Below are positions 36,600 to 48,050 of a stretch of DNA of 64,000 bases, in pieces. The number at the start of each line of letters is the position of its first letter. Within the stretch, counting starts at the first letter, position 1. A program made the position numbers and the translations under genes. Under the pieces are notes generated by a model, which was not told the origin of the DNA, did no database searches, and saw nothing but the letters and a program-made list of their open reading frames with translations. Source of the DNA: Gymnopilus junonius (taxonomy: Eukaryota; Basidiomycota; Agaricomycetes; Agaricales; Galerinaceae); contig JADNYJ010000001.1 in assembly GCA_015501075.1 (NCBI GenBank), positions 1,426,001 through 1,490,000 on the forward strand, written 5' to 3'.

Positions 36600-38101
36600 A
36601 TGAGCTCTTCAGCATCTTCTTCGAGATCTGCCAGTCCAGGGTCAGAGGTCCACGAAAACAAGCGGAAGCGGAAAGATATTGTTCGCGAAGGGAAGGAAGA
36701 ATTGTCATCAGACGACTCGGACTCCGAGTCGGAAAATGAAGCGGAGGAGCCCTTCACGGATGATGAACCCGTTCTTTCACACAAGGAGCGCCGAAGAAAA
36801 AAGAAAGAGGAGAAACTAGCTGCGAAGCTTGTGGAAGCTGGGAAAGCAGTTAAGAAGCGGAAACTTGAGGATGGAGCTGCAAAAATTGTCGACTCCTCTT
36901 CAACGAAACGGCAGAACTCTATCTGGGTCGGGAATATGTCATTCAAGACGGCGCAGGACAACCTCAAAACTTTTTTCAAGGATTGTGGTGAAGTCACTCG
37001 AATTCATATGCCAACAAAACCTCCTACTGGCCCTGGGGTGAAGCCTGAAAATAGAGGGTAAGGTTTATAAAATTCATTCAGAAATTTTGCCTCGCTAATT
37101 CAATTCTCAGATATGCTTATGTTGATTTCGCGACCCCTGAGTCAAAAAAGGCAGCTATTGCTTTATCAGAACAACCTCTTTTAGGTCGCAAGCTGCTCAT
37201 CAAAGACGGTACGATGCTTTGTTTTTATTTCATCTTGCATACTAACAAAAACACTAGGCGACGATTTTGCTGGTAGGCCAGCTGCCATAGCTGGCGACAC
37301 CACAATTGCAGATCCCACCCTTGCTCACAAGACTCATTCCAAAACCGCTCAAAAAATTTTAAGAGCTCAAAAGCAGCCTCCTGCACCAACGTTGTTTTTT
37401 GGGAACCTAGGGTTTGACACAACCGAAGATTCAATCCGAGATTTATTAGAAGCTCACAAACCAAGAAAGAACAAGGGTAAAGAAATTCTAGCAGGCACGG
37501 AGGAAGAGGATTCAAAATCTAAAGATGCGTGGATACGAAAGGTCCGAATGGGGACTTTCGAGGATTCTGGTTTATGTAAAGGGTGCGCTCTTTTTTTATT
37601 CCTAACCCGTTTTGTTTTGTTGAAATGATTTACCTCTCAGCTTTGCTTTTGTTGACTTCACAACGATCGAACATGCACCGCTGCCCTCATAAATCCTAAA
37701 AATCATCATCTAAATGGTCGGAACCTCGTCGTAGAATACGCAAGCCCTGATGCGGTCCGTCGTGGAGCTCCCAAAAGCAAATCAGTCGATGGACCTGCGC
37801 GCAAATTTAAACCTGAGCCTCGCAGTGATCGCTTCCAACGCTCATTTGAGAAAGCGGAACAGGTGGAACAAAAAGTGGAAAGGGTACAAGACCCTACAGA
37901 GACCCCCGCCAACGTGATCGAGGCAGCTGCTGAATCAAGTCCAAGTGGCCACGAGATGGTAAGGCACGAGCCAGTGCGAAACCGGATGGAGTCAGACACA
38001 AGGGCCCTAAATCCCGTCCTAAACCAGGCGCTGCTCTTGCCCTGGCAAAGCGCGAGTCTGCTGCGATTATTCCCAGTCAAGGGCGTAAAATTACATTCTG
38101 A
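36600..38101 (+). CDS. Two-RRM nucleolar RNA-binding protein (Nop13-like)
   Basis: Likely nucleolar RNA-binding factor of pre-ribosome assembly. Acidic and basic N-terminus with KERRRKKKEEKLAAKL, then RRM1: SIWVGNMSFKTAQDNLKTFF (RNP2 position) and RGYAYVDFATPESKKAA (RNP1); linker; RRM2: PTLFFGNLGFDTTEDSIRDLL and KGFAFVDFTTIEHA..LNGRNLVVEYA. Basic C-terminus ends PSQGRKITF at 38101. Exons break at about 37060, 37212 and 37582. Two apparent single-base deletions are needed to keep the frame, near 37677 (in EHA-TAALINP) and near 37950; without them the protein would stop or continue in a meaningless frame. Nop12 is the alternative name; the spacing and N-terminus fit Nop13 better. Confidence 0.8.
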
Positions 38102-39946
38102 ATCCTTGGAGCATATTCACTTATACCTATGCATACTGATTATGTATTTTGATGTTTTTGGTTTACTTCATGATTTTGGCCGTGCGGTCGCTGAACATTA
38201 CGTTGCAATCATGATCACTGAATCCTTCCTGCAATAATCCACTTGTTAACTCCAGGCATCCCACCAGTCGCCTGGCAATGGCGTTCAAGCAGACAGCCCC
38301 AGGCCACGACGCCAACTTGTAGCCACAGTAGTTCGTCGGCAACACCGTCTATATGGCTATTTTCGACATATTGACATTGTATTCGCAGAGAAGGATCACT
38401 AACATAACCGTTTCCAACTTCTTGCCCAGTGTAATGTCCTTTTCCTAATCTCTCTGCGAATTCTACAATAATATACAACAAGTTTTCACACCACAAAAGA
38501 GCCACGTAAGATGTGGATAACCGATGAAAAGAACAGGGCTGATAGCGGAAACTGGTTGTAATAGTCCAATAAATCAGCAATAAATATGATCTTGCACGGC
38601 AACGACTAATAACAGCTATACCACAGAGAAAGGCGTGTTGTTTGTATCTTGGAAAGCTCAATGATGAGTTATACGCTCGATCGTGTATGTGACCGCACCC
38701 GTGCTATCCGTCTGCGAGGCATGATTTCCCTTGATCATAAAATGAGTGGCAATGTAAGAATGAAAAGTGAAGGGAATGGGCCTCGGCAGCTTGGAAGTGT
38801 GAAAGAAATTTCTTATTTCCTGTGCCTCGGATGATTGTATCCTTCCTGTCTGAAATGGCAGACTTCTGCTGTGAGTAAAGGACTGCACACATCTTGTGCC
38901 GAGCATTTAACCTGAACAATTTCAAAGTGTCAATATCCGTCATTTTATGGTTTAGAAATACTAACATGGCCAACAGGGCATTGGTGTACAATCTTCCTAA
39001 GCAGAAATGGATAGCCTGCGACAAGGTCAGTGGATTATATAATTATGAGAAATTCGGGACATACGATGAAGTAGAACCCTTCGGGTTGAGCAAAATACTG
39101 CATGAATACCGGATGGTGAGTCAATAAATAATAATGAAGAACCTGGACCTACAGCAATTATAGCAGCAATAGCCAGGGCACTAAGTTTCATTCAGCACCT
39201 CAAACTGAAACCATTGATTGAAGCTTCACGGACCTGGTGGCAATCCTGTGGCTACCGTATACTGCACGATTTTCCGGCAAGGGACCTTGTGCTGAGGGAA
39301 ATGTTTGGCGTGTGAGAAAAAGGTAGGTTAACTGAACTTACGATTCGAAGCGGTCCATCACGCTGAAGGTAGTAGCATAGACACGAAGCAATTAGAATGT
39401 CCGCTAAAGTTTGTCTTGAATGGAAGTATTGTAAGATATTCTTGTGGCTGAAGTATTAATAAGTATAGTCATTTGCTTTTAGTTTAAATGAGTGGTAAGT
39501 AAGGACTTGAACTCGAGCTATGCTCTCGCGTTCCATTACCAAAGTTTCCGTGGTTATTTATGACCTTCATGTTATATACTCTTTCGTTCCTACGTTCGTT
39601 GACGGTTGTTCAAGGAGGGTGCTTAGAGGATACAATTGAAGCCCCTGTCCAGCTGATCATTAGTCACGTGTATGTAAGTCCCATCCTCCACAACGGTCGC
39701 TCACGCCCAACTCGCGCCTTTCAAGTTTTCTCCTGGTCTCAGTCTGCTCTCTAACTCGAACCTCTTAGCCTTCAGTTCCTCTGCAGAAACTTTGGCTGAA
39801 GCGTCCAAATCTTTATATTGAACCCTGAGTCTGACCTCTGACGTATGCTATAGTGGTTTGACTCGGCGAGATATCGTTTGGGCTCTTTCAAACTTTACCA
39901 AACGTTAGTACCTGTAGGAGGTGTACGAATTTTTGCAAAAAACAAG
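38102..39946. other. Intergenic, 1.8 kb, no gene seen
   Basis: Several short open frames on both strands, none with recognisable motifs, splice structure or codon bias like the neighbours. Probably spacer with old repeat debris. Confidence 0.45.
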
Positions 39947-41286
39947 ATGGCGGCAGCAAAAAGGCCCGGCGTTCTTACTGAAGGAATTACCGGCCGTGAA
40001 AAGTACAAATACACAACAGAGATATCCCAGATGGTCTGTTCTCAAGTATCGCGACGCGTTCCTTCCTCACATCGTTTCTTTACAGATGTTTGTGTTTGGA
40101 GAAATGCAGGATCCACCCCAGGAGACGGTCAATTTAGTGGAAGACATTGTTCGAAGTCAACTTATTGAGCTAGTACGTTATACCTGTGCGTACGCATTCG
40201 AGTCTGGCTGGCTGACTCCTGTCATCTATAGATTGTTCAAGCGCATGCTCTTGCCAAACGTCGTGGAGCTCGTTATTTATCTGCTGAAGACCTTATATTC
40301 TTGATTCGTCACGATAGAGGAAAGGTCAATCGATTGCGCACATATCTGTCGTGGAAAGATGTGAGAAAGCATGCAAAGGACTCGGGAGGGGATGGGGCTG
40401 CAGTGGAGATTGAAGCTGAGGATGGTCCAGATGGTAAGTTATTTCCTCTCTGTTCCCTTACTTCACGTCTAATGGTCGGGTTCCCTAAGATAAACTCACT
40501 GCCAAGGCTCAAAAAATCACCATCAAGCTACCTTGGGAAATAACTACCATCTATTCTGAAGTGTTGAAACAAAGTGGCCATCAATCTGATGACGAAGAAG
40601 ACGAGGACGACATTGAAGCACACGAGGCTTCAGTACAACGCCTGAAGGTTTGTTCAAACATGATCGGAGCTAGATTGTAGGCTGACCTTGGAGTCTGGAA
40701 ACAGGAAGCCGATGATGCTACGCGGCAGATGACTCGAGAAGAATATCAGCACTATTCGGATTGTCGACAAGCATCGTTTACATATCGAAAAGGTACCTTT
40801 AACTTTGAGTTTGTTGTTTTGTTACTGAAATAAGGCACTCTGCAAGTCAAACGGTTCCGTGACTTCCTCAATTTACCAGCTCACCTGGACCTGAAGCCAA
40901 ATGACGACACTGTCGATATCGTCGGTTTTTTGGCCTTCGAAATGGTCCGGTCTCTCACTATTGCTGGGCTAGCAGTGAAGAAATCGCTAGAAGAAGCCTT
41001 CCTTCGTGACGACTACTCTTCCCCCGTCATGGGAAAACGGAAAGCGAACTCGGCAGGAGGCGCAGCTGAAAAACGCAGACGTGAAGGTTCTCCCGATGAC
41101 GATACTGAATACACCCTTCCTGTGAACTCTTTGTTCCTCCCTCCGGTGGAATCAAGGACCTATCTACGCCCTGAACACATACAAGATGCATTTTCGAGAA
41201 TGCAAGGCGAATGGTCCCATCACCGCTCCGCTGGAATGCGAAACTGGCGAGGTGGTCTCGTACGGACAAGGATCAGCCTTATCTGA
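39947..41286 (+). CDS. SPT3: Spt3, SAGA complex subunit (histone-fold, TBP-binding)
   Basis: SAGA co-activator subunit that bridges to TBP in the nucleus. Starts MAAAKRPGVLTEGITGREKYKYTTEISQM; the first intron splits this from MFVFGEMQDPPQETVNLVEDIVRSQLIEL, the first histone-fold. The next block reads IVQAHALAKRRGARYLSAEDLIFLIRHDRGKVNRLRTYLSWKDVRKHAK, which is highly conserved in Spt3. Second fold: LPAHLDLKPNDDTVDIVGFLAFEMVRSLTIAGL, and the C-terminus ends MRNWRGGLVRTRISLI. An acidic patch (DDEEDEDDIEAHEA) lies between the folds. Six or seven exons, no frame breaks, about 330 residues. Converges on the Ddi1 gene with about 205 bases between stops. Confidence 0.94.
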
Positions 41287-41491
41287 TGTCTCCATTCCCT
41301 TCATTCTTATTGATTTTGCTTTGATTTTAATCCATATACTCTCCGTAAGTGTAATATTGTATCTTGCTCCTTTTCTGTCACATACCCCAAAGCAGTCTAC
41401 CCATGAAATGAATGTACAATAGTGTTACAAGTGTTTGCCTACATATTACAATTCAAGATGTTTCACCAGACAAATGGATACAAAAAAGTCT

Positions 41492-43113
41492 CTAGAAAAG
41501 CAATGATGCAGCCACATCCACATTGCCATTGGCAGCATCCAAGGTGCTAATGGCAATCTCCCTGGTGGCGCCCAAATCCATCAGTGTACGTATCTTGTCC
41601 TCTGAATGCCTAGAAGCCGCCTGCACAGGCCTGGAAGGTGCAGCAGGTCTTCCGCCCCTAGCAGGGGAAGAGCCGATAGTTCTTCCACCTCCAGGGAAAG
41701 AGGCAGGAGCGGGAGCAGGTGCACTGCTCGTTGAAGGAGTGGCAGCGACCTGTTCAGAGGGATCACGGGGATCGCGGGCACTTTCTGGAAGTTCGTGTTC
41801 TGAGAGGAATTTAACTTCGCGTCCTTGAATTCGGAGAACACCCTTTTCAAGGTCAATACAGGCCTGGTGGGCTTTCAACATGTCAAGTCCAAACAGGAGG
41901 TCGACATCACGACCCTAATTAATGAGATTATCACATGCGCTGACAAGCATTATAACTCCAGTGCTCACCTCCATAACTGTGAAAGAGCAAGGAAGATACA
42001 AATCTGCCAACTTCAGCTGGGCGCTATGTATCCGTCCCAAAATTTTGGCTGTTCCGACACCTCGAGCGATACCTTGGAATCTTGTGTCCAGAAGACGCAT
42101 AAGACTAAGAAACAGGAAAGTAGGATTGGAAAAAGAGAACGGCTGATTTAGAAAAAAAAAGACAAACCCGCAAGCTTCTGCAGTATCAGGGCTCACTAGA
42201 GGATATTTAATAAATATGCGTCAATTGCTCAAATACGCGTCTTACTAATTGTTTGCTGAGCACCGCTGTCGACGAATGCCTTGATAGGACGCCCATTGAC
42301 CTCCAGGGGAACACTAAAGGCTCGCTAGTATCTAGGATGAATGTGACCACGGAGAAAGAAACTTACTACAACATCGACACTCTGCCGAAGAATTCGGGAG
42401 AGTATTCGAGGGCATGCTCCATGTTCTCTAAAACTGCTTGCTGTCGAATGGCTTCCTCAATCTTCCTCTGAGCCTCAACGTCGAATGGATTGGCGTTCAG
42501 CCTAGCAATTTCGTTTTGTTGAGCCATTTCTGCGCTGAGATGGCGTTCACGCGTTTGTTTAAGCAATTCTGCGAAGCGTGCAGGATTGGACTGCGCTGCA
42601 TCAGCTATCTCGGGTTGGGACTGTACCAAGCTGAGATTAGTCCAAGGGAGAAACGCCCATATCGTAACTGACCGCTCGCAGCTGTGCCATCAGATTCGGA
42701 TCTCCCAGAAGTTGTAAACGCATCATCTCAGCGTCTTGTTCCATTGATCTATTGAATCGATAAGTCCACCAAGCTTCGAAATGCGTTAGAAACATAGGCA
42801 GACCTTCCAGGAGCCGCCACCTTCCGCCGCAGCAAGAGCATCGCGTTTGTCCCAGTCACACCTAGCTCTTGCATAGTCGCTTTAGGATTGCTCAATTCAC
42901 GTCCTTCGTAAGATATGGCTTGTTCGTTGACGGGTATTAAAGACTACGAAATGATAAAAGCACCGAGAATGTTAAGATAGGGGATCTTCCAGGAGGCATT
43001 ACGTTGTCCCTTACCTCCGCTTCAAGCAGAGCCATGACGTTTTCGAGTTCCATGTTGGGATCGATTTCAACGACAAAGGTCTGTCCGAGGTCTGTCACAA
43101 AGGTAAGCTCCAT
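41492..43113 (-). CDS. DDI1: Ddi1, UBL-UBA shuttle with retroviral-type aspartic protease
   Basis: Proteasome shuttle factor and ubiquitin-directed protease. N-terminal UBL starts [33 protein letters not shown]; a middle HDD region reads [36 protein letters not shown] and [27 protein letters not shown]; the protease core has [18 protein letters not shown] with the catalytic Asp, and the second family block [31 protein letters not shown]. The C-terminal UBA ends [34 protein letters not shown], present as in yeast Ddi1 and lost in mammals. No frame break found in the parts read. About 400 residues. Confidence 0.94.
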
Positions 43114-43511
43114 CGCGGTATTAGCGAAGATGGCAGTATTAGTGGAATGGGAAGTGAAGCAGGATCAAGAGGCACGGAGCACGGGTATCGGTGTCGGACC
43201 AAGGTCTTGATGTGACGGCTCGACGTTTCGCAGGCTTGCTTTATAAATGGGTGAAAGAAGTGAAGAATGCACCGCAAACCTTATATGCCCAGTCGAAAGC
43301 AAAGAGAATGTACTAGAAGGGCAAAGACCATACTAACGATTACTATACAATGGGTGACGCGTCGTAGTTACGCGTCGAATGGTAAAGATCATGATCATTG
43401 AGCTGACTCGGACTCGTGCCATATACAAAGATGAGGGCTACTTCATATTAAATGTACATGACGCTGAAAAGCCTTGGCCACATCTTGACCTACGCATGTT
43501 CGCCTTGACCT

Positions 43512-44892
43512 TCACTGGGGTACAACAGAATGGGTTCGGTTAGGAGGGCGGCTTCTCGTAAATTGTGAACTAAGACAAAAATTAGGATAATATCCTTGTC
43601 AGAAGACACGCAGATTGAAAACATGCATGACACCCACAAGTGTGATCCATTTGACCCAAAATTTGATAGTAGAGCACTCTCTAATACAGAAGCAGAAAGG
43701 CTAGCGTCTACGAAAAGGCTGATGAGACAAGGCCAGCAAAATCGAGATTGAGACTTACCACTCAGGTCGCTAAAACTTGAGGCTTCAGAACCGTGGTTGC
43801 TACCAAGATCACCTGTCCTATCCACCAGAGGACCGTAGCGACGTTGTACATGACCTAATGCACTACGCGGTGAAAGAGCAGGAGGACTGGAAGACTTATG
43901 TGATAAATTGCGACCTAGGGGTGACTGGGATTGCGAGTCTGAAGAAGCAGAGGGTATGTCCGGAATGGAGCCTTGGGGTGAACTTGCACTGGAGATGCTT
44001 TGGCTTGCACTCCGGCTGGAGAGAGTGTCCATTCTGGAACTTCCAGCTGATCGAGGAGAGATGGGCGTTGACCGACCACGATCCCTGCCTTTACCTTTAT
44101 CTCTCTGTCTCACCCCGGTGACGAGCCCCAGAGCGTCGACAGTCATCATCTTCTGCAGGTCCGCCAATTTGCGAGTTAGAGCTTCCTCTTCTTCGGCATT
44201 TCGCTCTGCCTCTTCTTCCTTGATTGCTTCCTCGTCCTCTGAATCACTCTCAGAGGTAGGTGGAGTTGCAGGTCTCAGAACACTATATGGTTTCTTTGGG
44301 CCTTGCAGCGTCAAAGTTGAGGAGGAAGTTGCTTTCTTGGGCCTTGGCGCGTTATTCCCAAGAGAGCTCAGTCGTGCGCGGACACCTAGAGGGGTCAAGA
44401 GTCTCGATGTGGATAATCGACTACTCCCAACCATGCGAGTAGCTATTGAAGGGGCTTTGTCACCAGCGGGGAAGTCATAAGTCTTCTGAGGTGGAGGTTG
44501 GACATTCGACGGGCTGAGGGCGCCCTGTATATCTCGCAGACCACGGATCTCCTCCTGAAAGCGAGCATTGACGCGGTAAAGCAAGTAAGGTAAAGGCACT
44601 TCAAGGTGGGCAGCCAACCCCTTCCCTGATATTATGTTAGCATTAGACCAAAGGTACAGATAAATTGCCGCGACATACAATCGGCGCCAGCACTGTCAAC
44701 CGACCGAGATCTTTCAATGACTTTCCATAGAATATCTGCCTTCTCTGCAGTCCACTCTATCTAAAGAAGAACTCAATCAAGTTGGTATGAATGAATATCG
44801 CCACGACTCACTGTAGGTGGATCGTTTGGCGGGTTCTCTGGTCGGTTGAAAGGAAGTTTGACAATAACGCGTACTTGAGGAGCTGCTGGCAT
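43512..44892 (-). CDS. ATG29: Atg29, autophagy scaffold subunit
   Basis: Part of the Atg17-Atg31-Atg29 (or Atg11) scaffold at the phagophore assembly site. The N-terminal conserved domain starts with PQVRVIVKLPFNRPENPPNDPPT-IEWTAEKADILWKVIERSRSVDSAGAD and joins WKGLAAHLEVPLPYLLYRVNARFQEEIRGLRDIQ, the signature of the family. The remainder is Ser/Pro-rich and disordered, with an acidic EEAIKEEEAERNAEEEEALTRKL stretch, as in other basidiomycete Atg29. The last exons end ASVLESALLSNFGSNGSH-FSQFTRSRPPNRTHSVVPQ at 43512. The gene is divergent with the Impact/Yih1 gene, 145 bases apart, so promoter sequence is shared. No frame breaks seen. Confidence 0.88.
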
Positions 44893-45037
44893 TGTTAACT
44901 ACCCGAATTCTGCTTGTGAGCCGGAGGGGACAATGGTGGTAGGTGGTGAACCCATTGTAACGGAATTAGGACAACATTTCCGTTGACATCAACGAGCATC
45001 ACGATTTCGGCATCAACAGCCGATAAGATAATTCAAA
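44893..45037. promoter_or_regulatory. Compact divergent promoter, ATG29 / YIH1
   Basis: Start codons face away with only 145 bases between, and no clear TATA box. Both genes connect to nutrient stress (autophagy; Gcn2 inhibition), so shared control would make sense, but this is inference. Confidence 0.5.
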
Positions 45038-46364
45038 ATGCCTCATTCTTCCACACCTTCACCACCACCGCTCAGCAGTGAAGACTATGCCCTCGAGTTA
45101 CAGGAATTCCTCAATAGACTTTTGGAGGATCCAGATCGAGAGCCTGTAGCTTCAGAAATACAGGGTGAGGCTCGTAAAGTCACCCATTTTAAAATTTATC
45201 CGACACCGTACATAGTCCTCCAATCTATCTACGGAGATGACGCAGTTCGACTTTGGCACCAACCGGCTACGAATGAACAGACATCCTCTGCTAGGAGGAA
45301 AGATAATTCAATACGATATGAAGTAATCATAAGGTGAGCATCTATTCCTTCTCTTTGCAACGACAACATTGTAAAATGTAGTCTTCCCTCACCTCACGAG
45401 GACGTATCACTCAAGATTCTCGTATCTCTACCAGACACGTACCCTAAATCCTCCCCTCCTCAGTTACAGCTCCTATCGAAGTACATAGGATCGTTCGGTG
45501 CTGACTCCGGTCTCTTCGGGTCTATCTTACGGACGTACATCTCTATCAACGGTGTTGAATGGTCAGAAGATAACGTTTGTGTCTTTGACGGTCTTCAAAA
45601 AGTTTCGGACCGCTGCGTTGCTTGGTACGAAGACAAGTTGAGCGCCGAGAAAGCTGGAGAGCTCATTCGGGACGACGCCAGAGAAAGCACACGACCGAGC
45701 TCTCCAAATCCGCATAAGGAGGACGAAATTTCTAGCATGAATGATTCTGAACCCATCTCCTTGCCCGCAGGAGTGCAGATATTTGTGGCAGAACCAATTA
45801 CTGATAGGAAAAGTGTATTCATTGGGAGGGCATGTCGAATAAACCATCCGTCTGAGGTGAATCATTTTCGCTGTCGAATCATCTGTGCTCCTAATCATAT
45901 TTTATGAAGGTCCCCCTTATCCTATCCCATTTACTGTCTGATAGACGGACTGCTCGAGCCGCACATCCTGTCATAAATGCTTGGCGATGTCAGGTTGACA
46001 ATGTCCTTCATCAAGGTAAAATCTATGTCTTTAATGGAATTATAAATTGATACTTAAAGATTGGTTAGACAATGACGATGACGGAGAAACAGCTGCAGGT
46101 GGTCGAATAGCCCACCTTCTGCAAATTCTTGTTCGTCTATCTTTTTGCTCCACCTTAGAAGGCGTGAGGCATGACTAAAGTTGATTCCGAATTCAGGAGG
46201 TTAACAATGTCCTTGTCATCGTTACACGCTATTTTGGAGGCATTCACCTTGGGCCTGACAGGTTCAAGCACATAAATCAAGCTGCTCGCAATGCTTTAGA
46301 CCTGGGCGGCTTCCTCGACGCTGCAGAACCAAAGAGAAATACAGGACGAGCAAAAAAGCACTAA
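45038..46364 (+). CDS. YIH1: IMPACT/Yih1, RWD-domain inhibitor of Gcn2 signalling
   Basis: Competes with Gcn2 for Gcn1 and so dampens the amino-acid starvation response. RWD domain: VLQSIYGDDAVRLW, YEVIIR-SLPSPHEDVSLKILVSLPDTYPKSSPPQLQLLSKYIG. After a linker, the IMPACT/UPF0029 domain reads FVAEPITDRKSVFIGRACRINHPSEVPLILSHLLSDRRTARAAHPVINAWR, EDNDDDGETAAGGRIAHLLQIL and NNVLVIVTRYFGGIHLGPDRFKHINQAARNAL, which is complete. Introns in the first part include one of 51 nt (45164-45214) that is a multiple of three and has no stop, so an unspliced form would also be translatable. About 350 residues, ending TGRAKKH. Confidence 0.92.
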
Positions 46365-47435
46365 TCCTTTGCACCGGGGGTATGTCCTATCCTGGACTCA
46401 TGAATCTATCTCTGGACTATGCGACAAGCTACTACTAGTACTTTTAATTATCAATCGTTAAACCAAGGCTTATTGACCTTGAATTCTCAAGCATCTCGGG
46501 ATTGGTTTCATTATCTCCCTTCCATCCGCATACACCAAATCTGCAAAAAATCCGGCCTTTCGGAGACGTACCAAGTTCAGAATAACATCCGCTACAGTTA
46601 ATCACCCTGCTTTGGTCCAAGAAGGCTTCTAGAGTTTCTCTGCTTATGAGACTCTGTGCTTATAAGTACAGTGCTTTTTCATCATTCACTTCAATTTGTT
46701 TTTGCACAGCAGTGATTTCAACTTAGAATTAATCCTCGAGAAGTTGACTCGGAGCTATGTGGCTGAACAAATTCGAAGGAATGAACTTTCGGTGTTATGG
46801 AGCCCGAGAATGTTGTTCGGTCCACAACAACAACGGCTTGTGCATCAGAAGATCTATTGCTTTATAGTCGGAGGCATATCGCAAGCGAAATTTTGCGTAT
46901 GCGAACCGAATAAGCCATACCCATAATAAAATTGGGATCTTATTCTGTCGAAGTGATGTGCCTCCGAGATTGAATCATTGATCGATTGAAGTCAGGAGCA
47001 AGCAAAAGTCACCAGTCGCACTATGATTAGCGTGGCTTCAGTGCGCAGCTTCCATTGGTATGTTTTTGAGGCACCCATTTCCAGTGTCCGTCTTTGACCA
47101 ACCCTTTTTCGGGCACTTCATGGAAGTTGCAGACATTGAGTTCGCTTAAGTATGTCCCTGCAGTTAAACCACAAACTTCCATCTGGTAACTGTGACAAAT
47201 GCCCGTTATCAAAAGGTATAAATACTGGTGCAACATCCCCCCCAGTTCTTCATTCAGAGCAACCTCTCTACCACTTGTAAGTAATCTTGGCTACTTCTTA
47301 GCGTCGTGCAGTACATTTGCTAAATGCCTTTCAGCAGACCTACTCGAGCACATACTACTATCATTATTCAAGTCAGTTTCGTAAGATTTGAGCAATGTCG
47401 ACCAGTATAAAATTGATTTAATTTTTCAGGTAAAC
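46365..47435. other. Intergenic, includes SSP1 promoter and leader
   Basis: No gene seen in the first 850 bases. A TATAAATA box lies at 47217-47224. A likely 5' leader intron runs 47277-47429 (GTAAGT donor; TTTTTCAG acceptor), ending six bases before the ATG at 47436. Confidence 0.6.
47217..47224 (+). promoter_or_regulatory. TATA box of small secreted protein gene 1
   Basis: TATAAATA followed by ACTGG, about 60 bases before the predicted donor of the leader intron at 47277. Position fits transcription starting near 47250. Confidence 0.6.
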
Positions 47436-47699
47436 ATGAAAACTTTCTTCGCATTGACTGCCGCCTTGGTCAGCGTCGCCATCGTTCCCGCGGCTAGTAC
47501 CAATCGAAATGATGCTTTTACCAACTCTCTCTTGTCCAACAACCCCGCTGCTCATCCCAACTGCTACTGGGACGGGACCGCCGTCTTCTGTGCCGGTTCC
47601 TGCCCAAAAGGGTACTCCGAAGAGGATCGCAACTCCTGCGGCGACGGCGCCTGCAGCTGGACTGGCTACAAATCCCTCTGCTGCAAAAACACCGACTAA
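47436..47699 (+). CDS. Small secreted cysteine-rich protein 1
   Basis: 87 residues. Signal peptide MKTFFALTAALVSVAIVPAAS, then a mature part with a compact Cys pattern: NCYWDGTAVFCAGSCPKG, YSEEDRNSCGDG, ACSWTGYKSLCCKNTD. Seven cysteines; the paralogue on the minus strand at 56873 has CC where this copy has CS, so one disulfide partner seems lost. Family role unknown; such proteins are often effectors, antimicrobial peptides or developmental proteins, but nothing in the sequence decides. A leader intron ends just before the ATG. Confidence 0.8.
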   Translation: MKTFFALTAALVSVAIVPAASTNRNDAFTNSLLSNNPAAHPNCYWDGTAVFCAGSCPKGYSEEDRNSCGDGACSWTGYKSLCCKNTD

Positions 47700-48050
47700 A
47701 TGCAGTAATTTGATCACTGCGACGAGTTTGGAAGTACACTCGACTTGCACTCGCTCATTTAGGAAGGAGTGTGGCGCATTGTGATTATCTCACGAAATCA
47801 ATAACGAAAAGAATATATATAGTGACAATTTAGTCGTGACGAATGCGTGGATTGCCATTGAGCTTGATCAAGTAACTTCATGTTTAAGCGTTGGCACGTT
47901 TGAAACAAATCAAAAACTCTTCCACGCCGACATTCGCTCTTGAAAGGATTCCATTCGAGAGAAACACATAAAATAAAGCGTGCCTCAAATAGTCCAGAAG
48001 TAAGTTTGACAATTGTATGAATAGCATCAGGACTACCAAACATATACCAT
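47700..48050. other. Intergenic, convergent 3' ends
   Basis: Lies between the secreted-protein stop and the mannanase stop; AT-rich, no gene. Confidence 0.45.

Noticed and set aside
39490..39545. Possible tRNA fragment (GGACTTGAACTCGAGC)
   Set aside because: No matching acceptor, D or anticodon arms are found around it.
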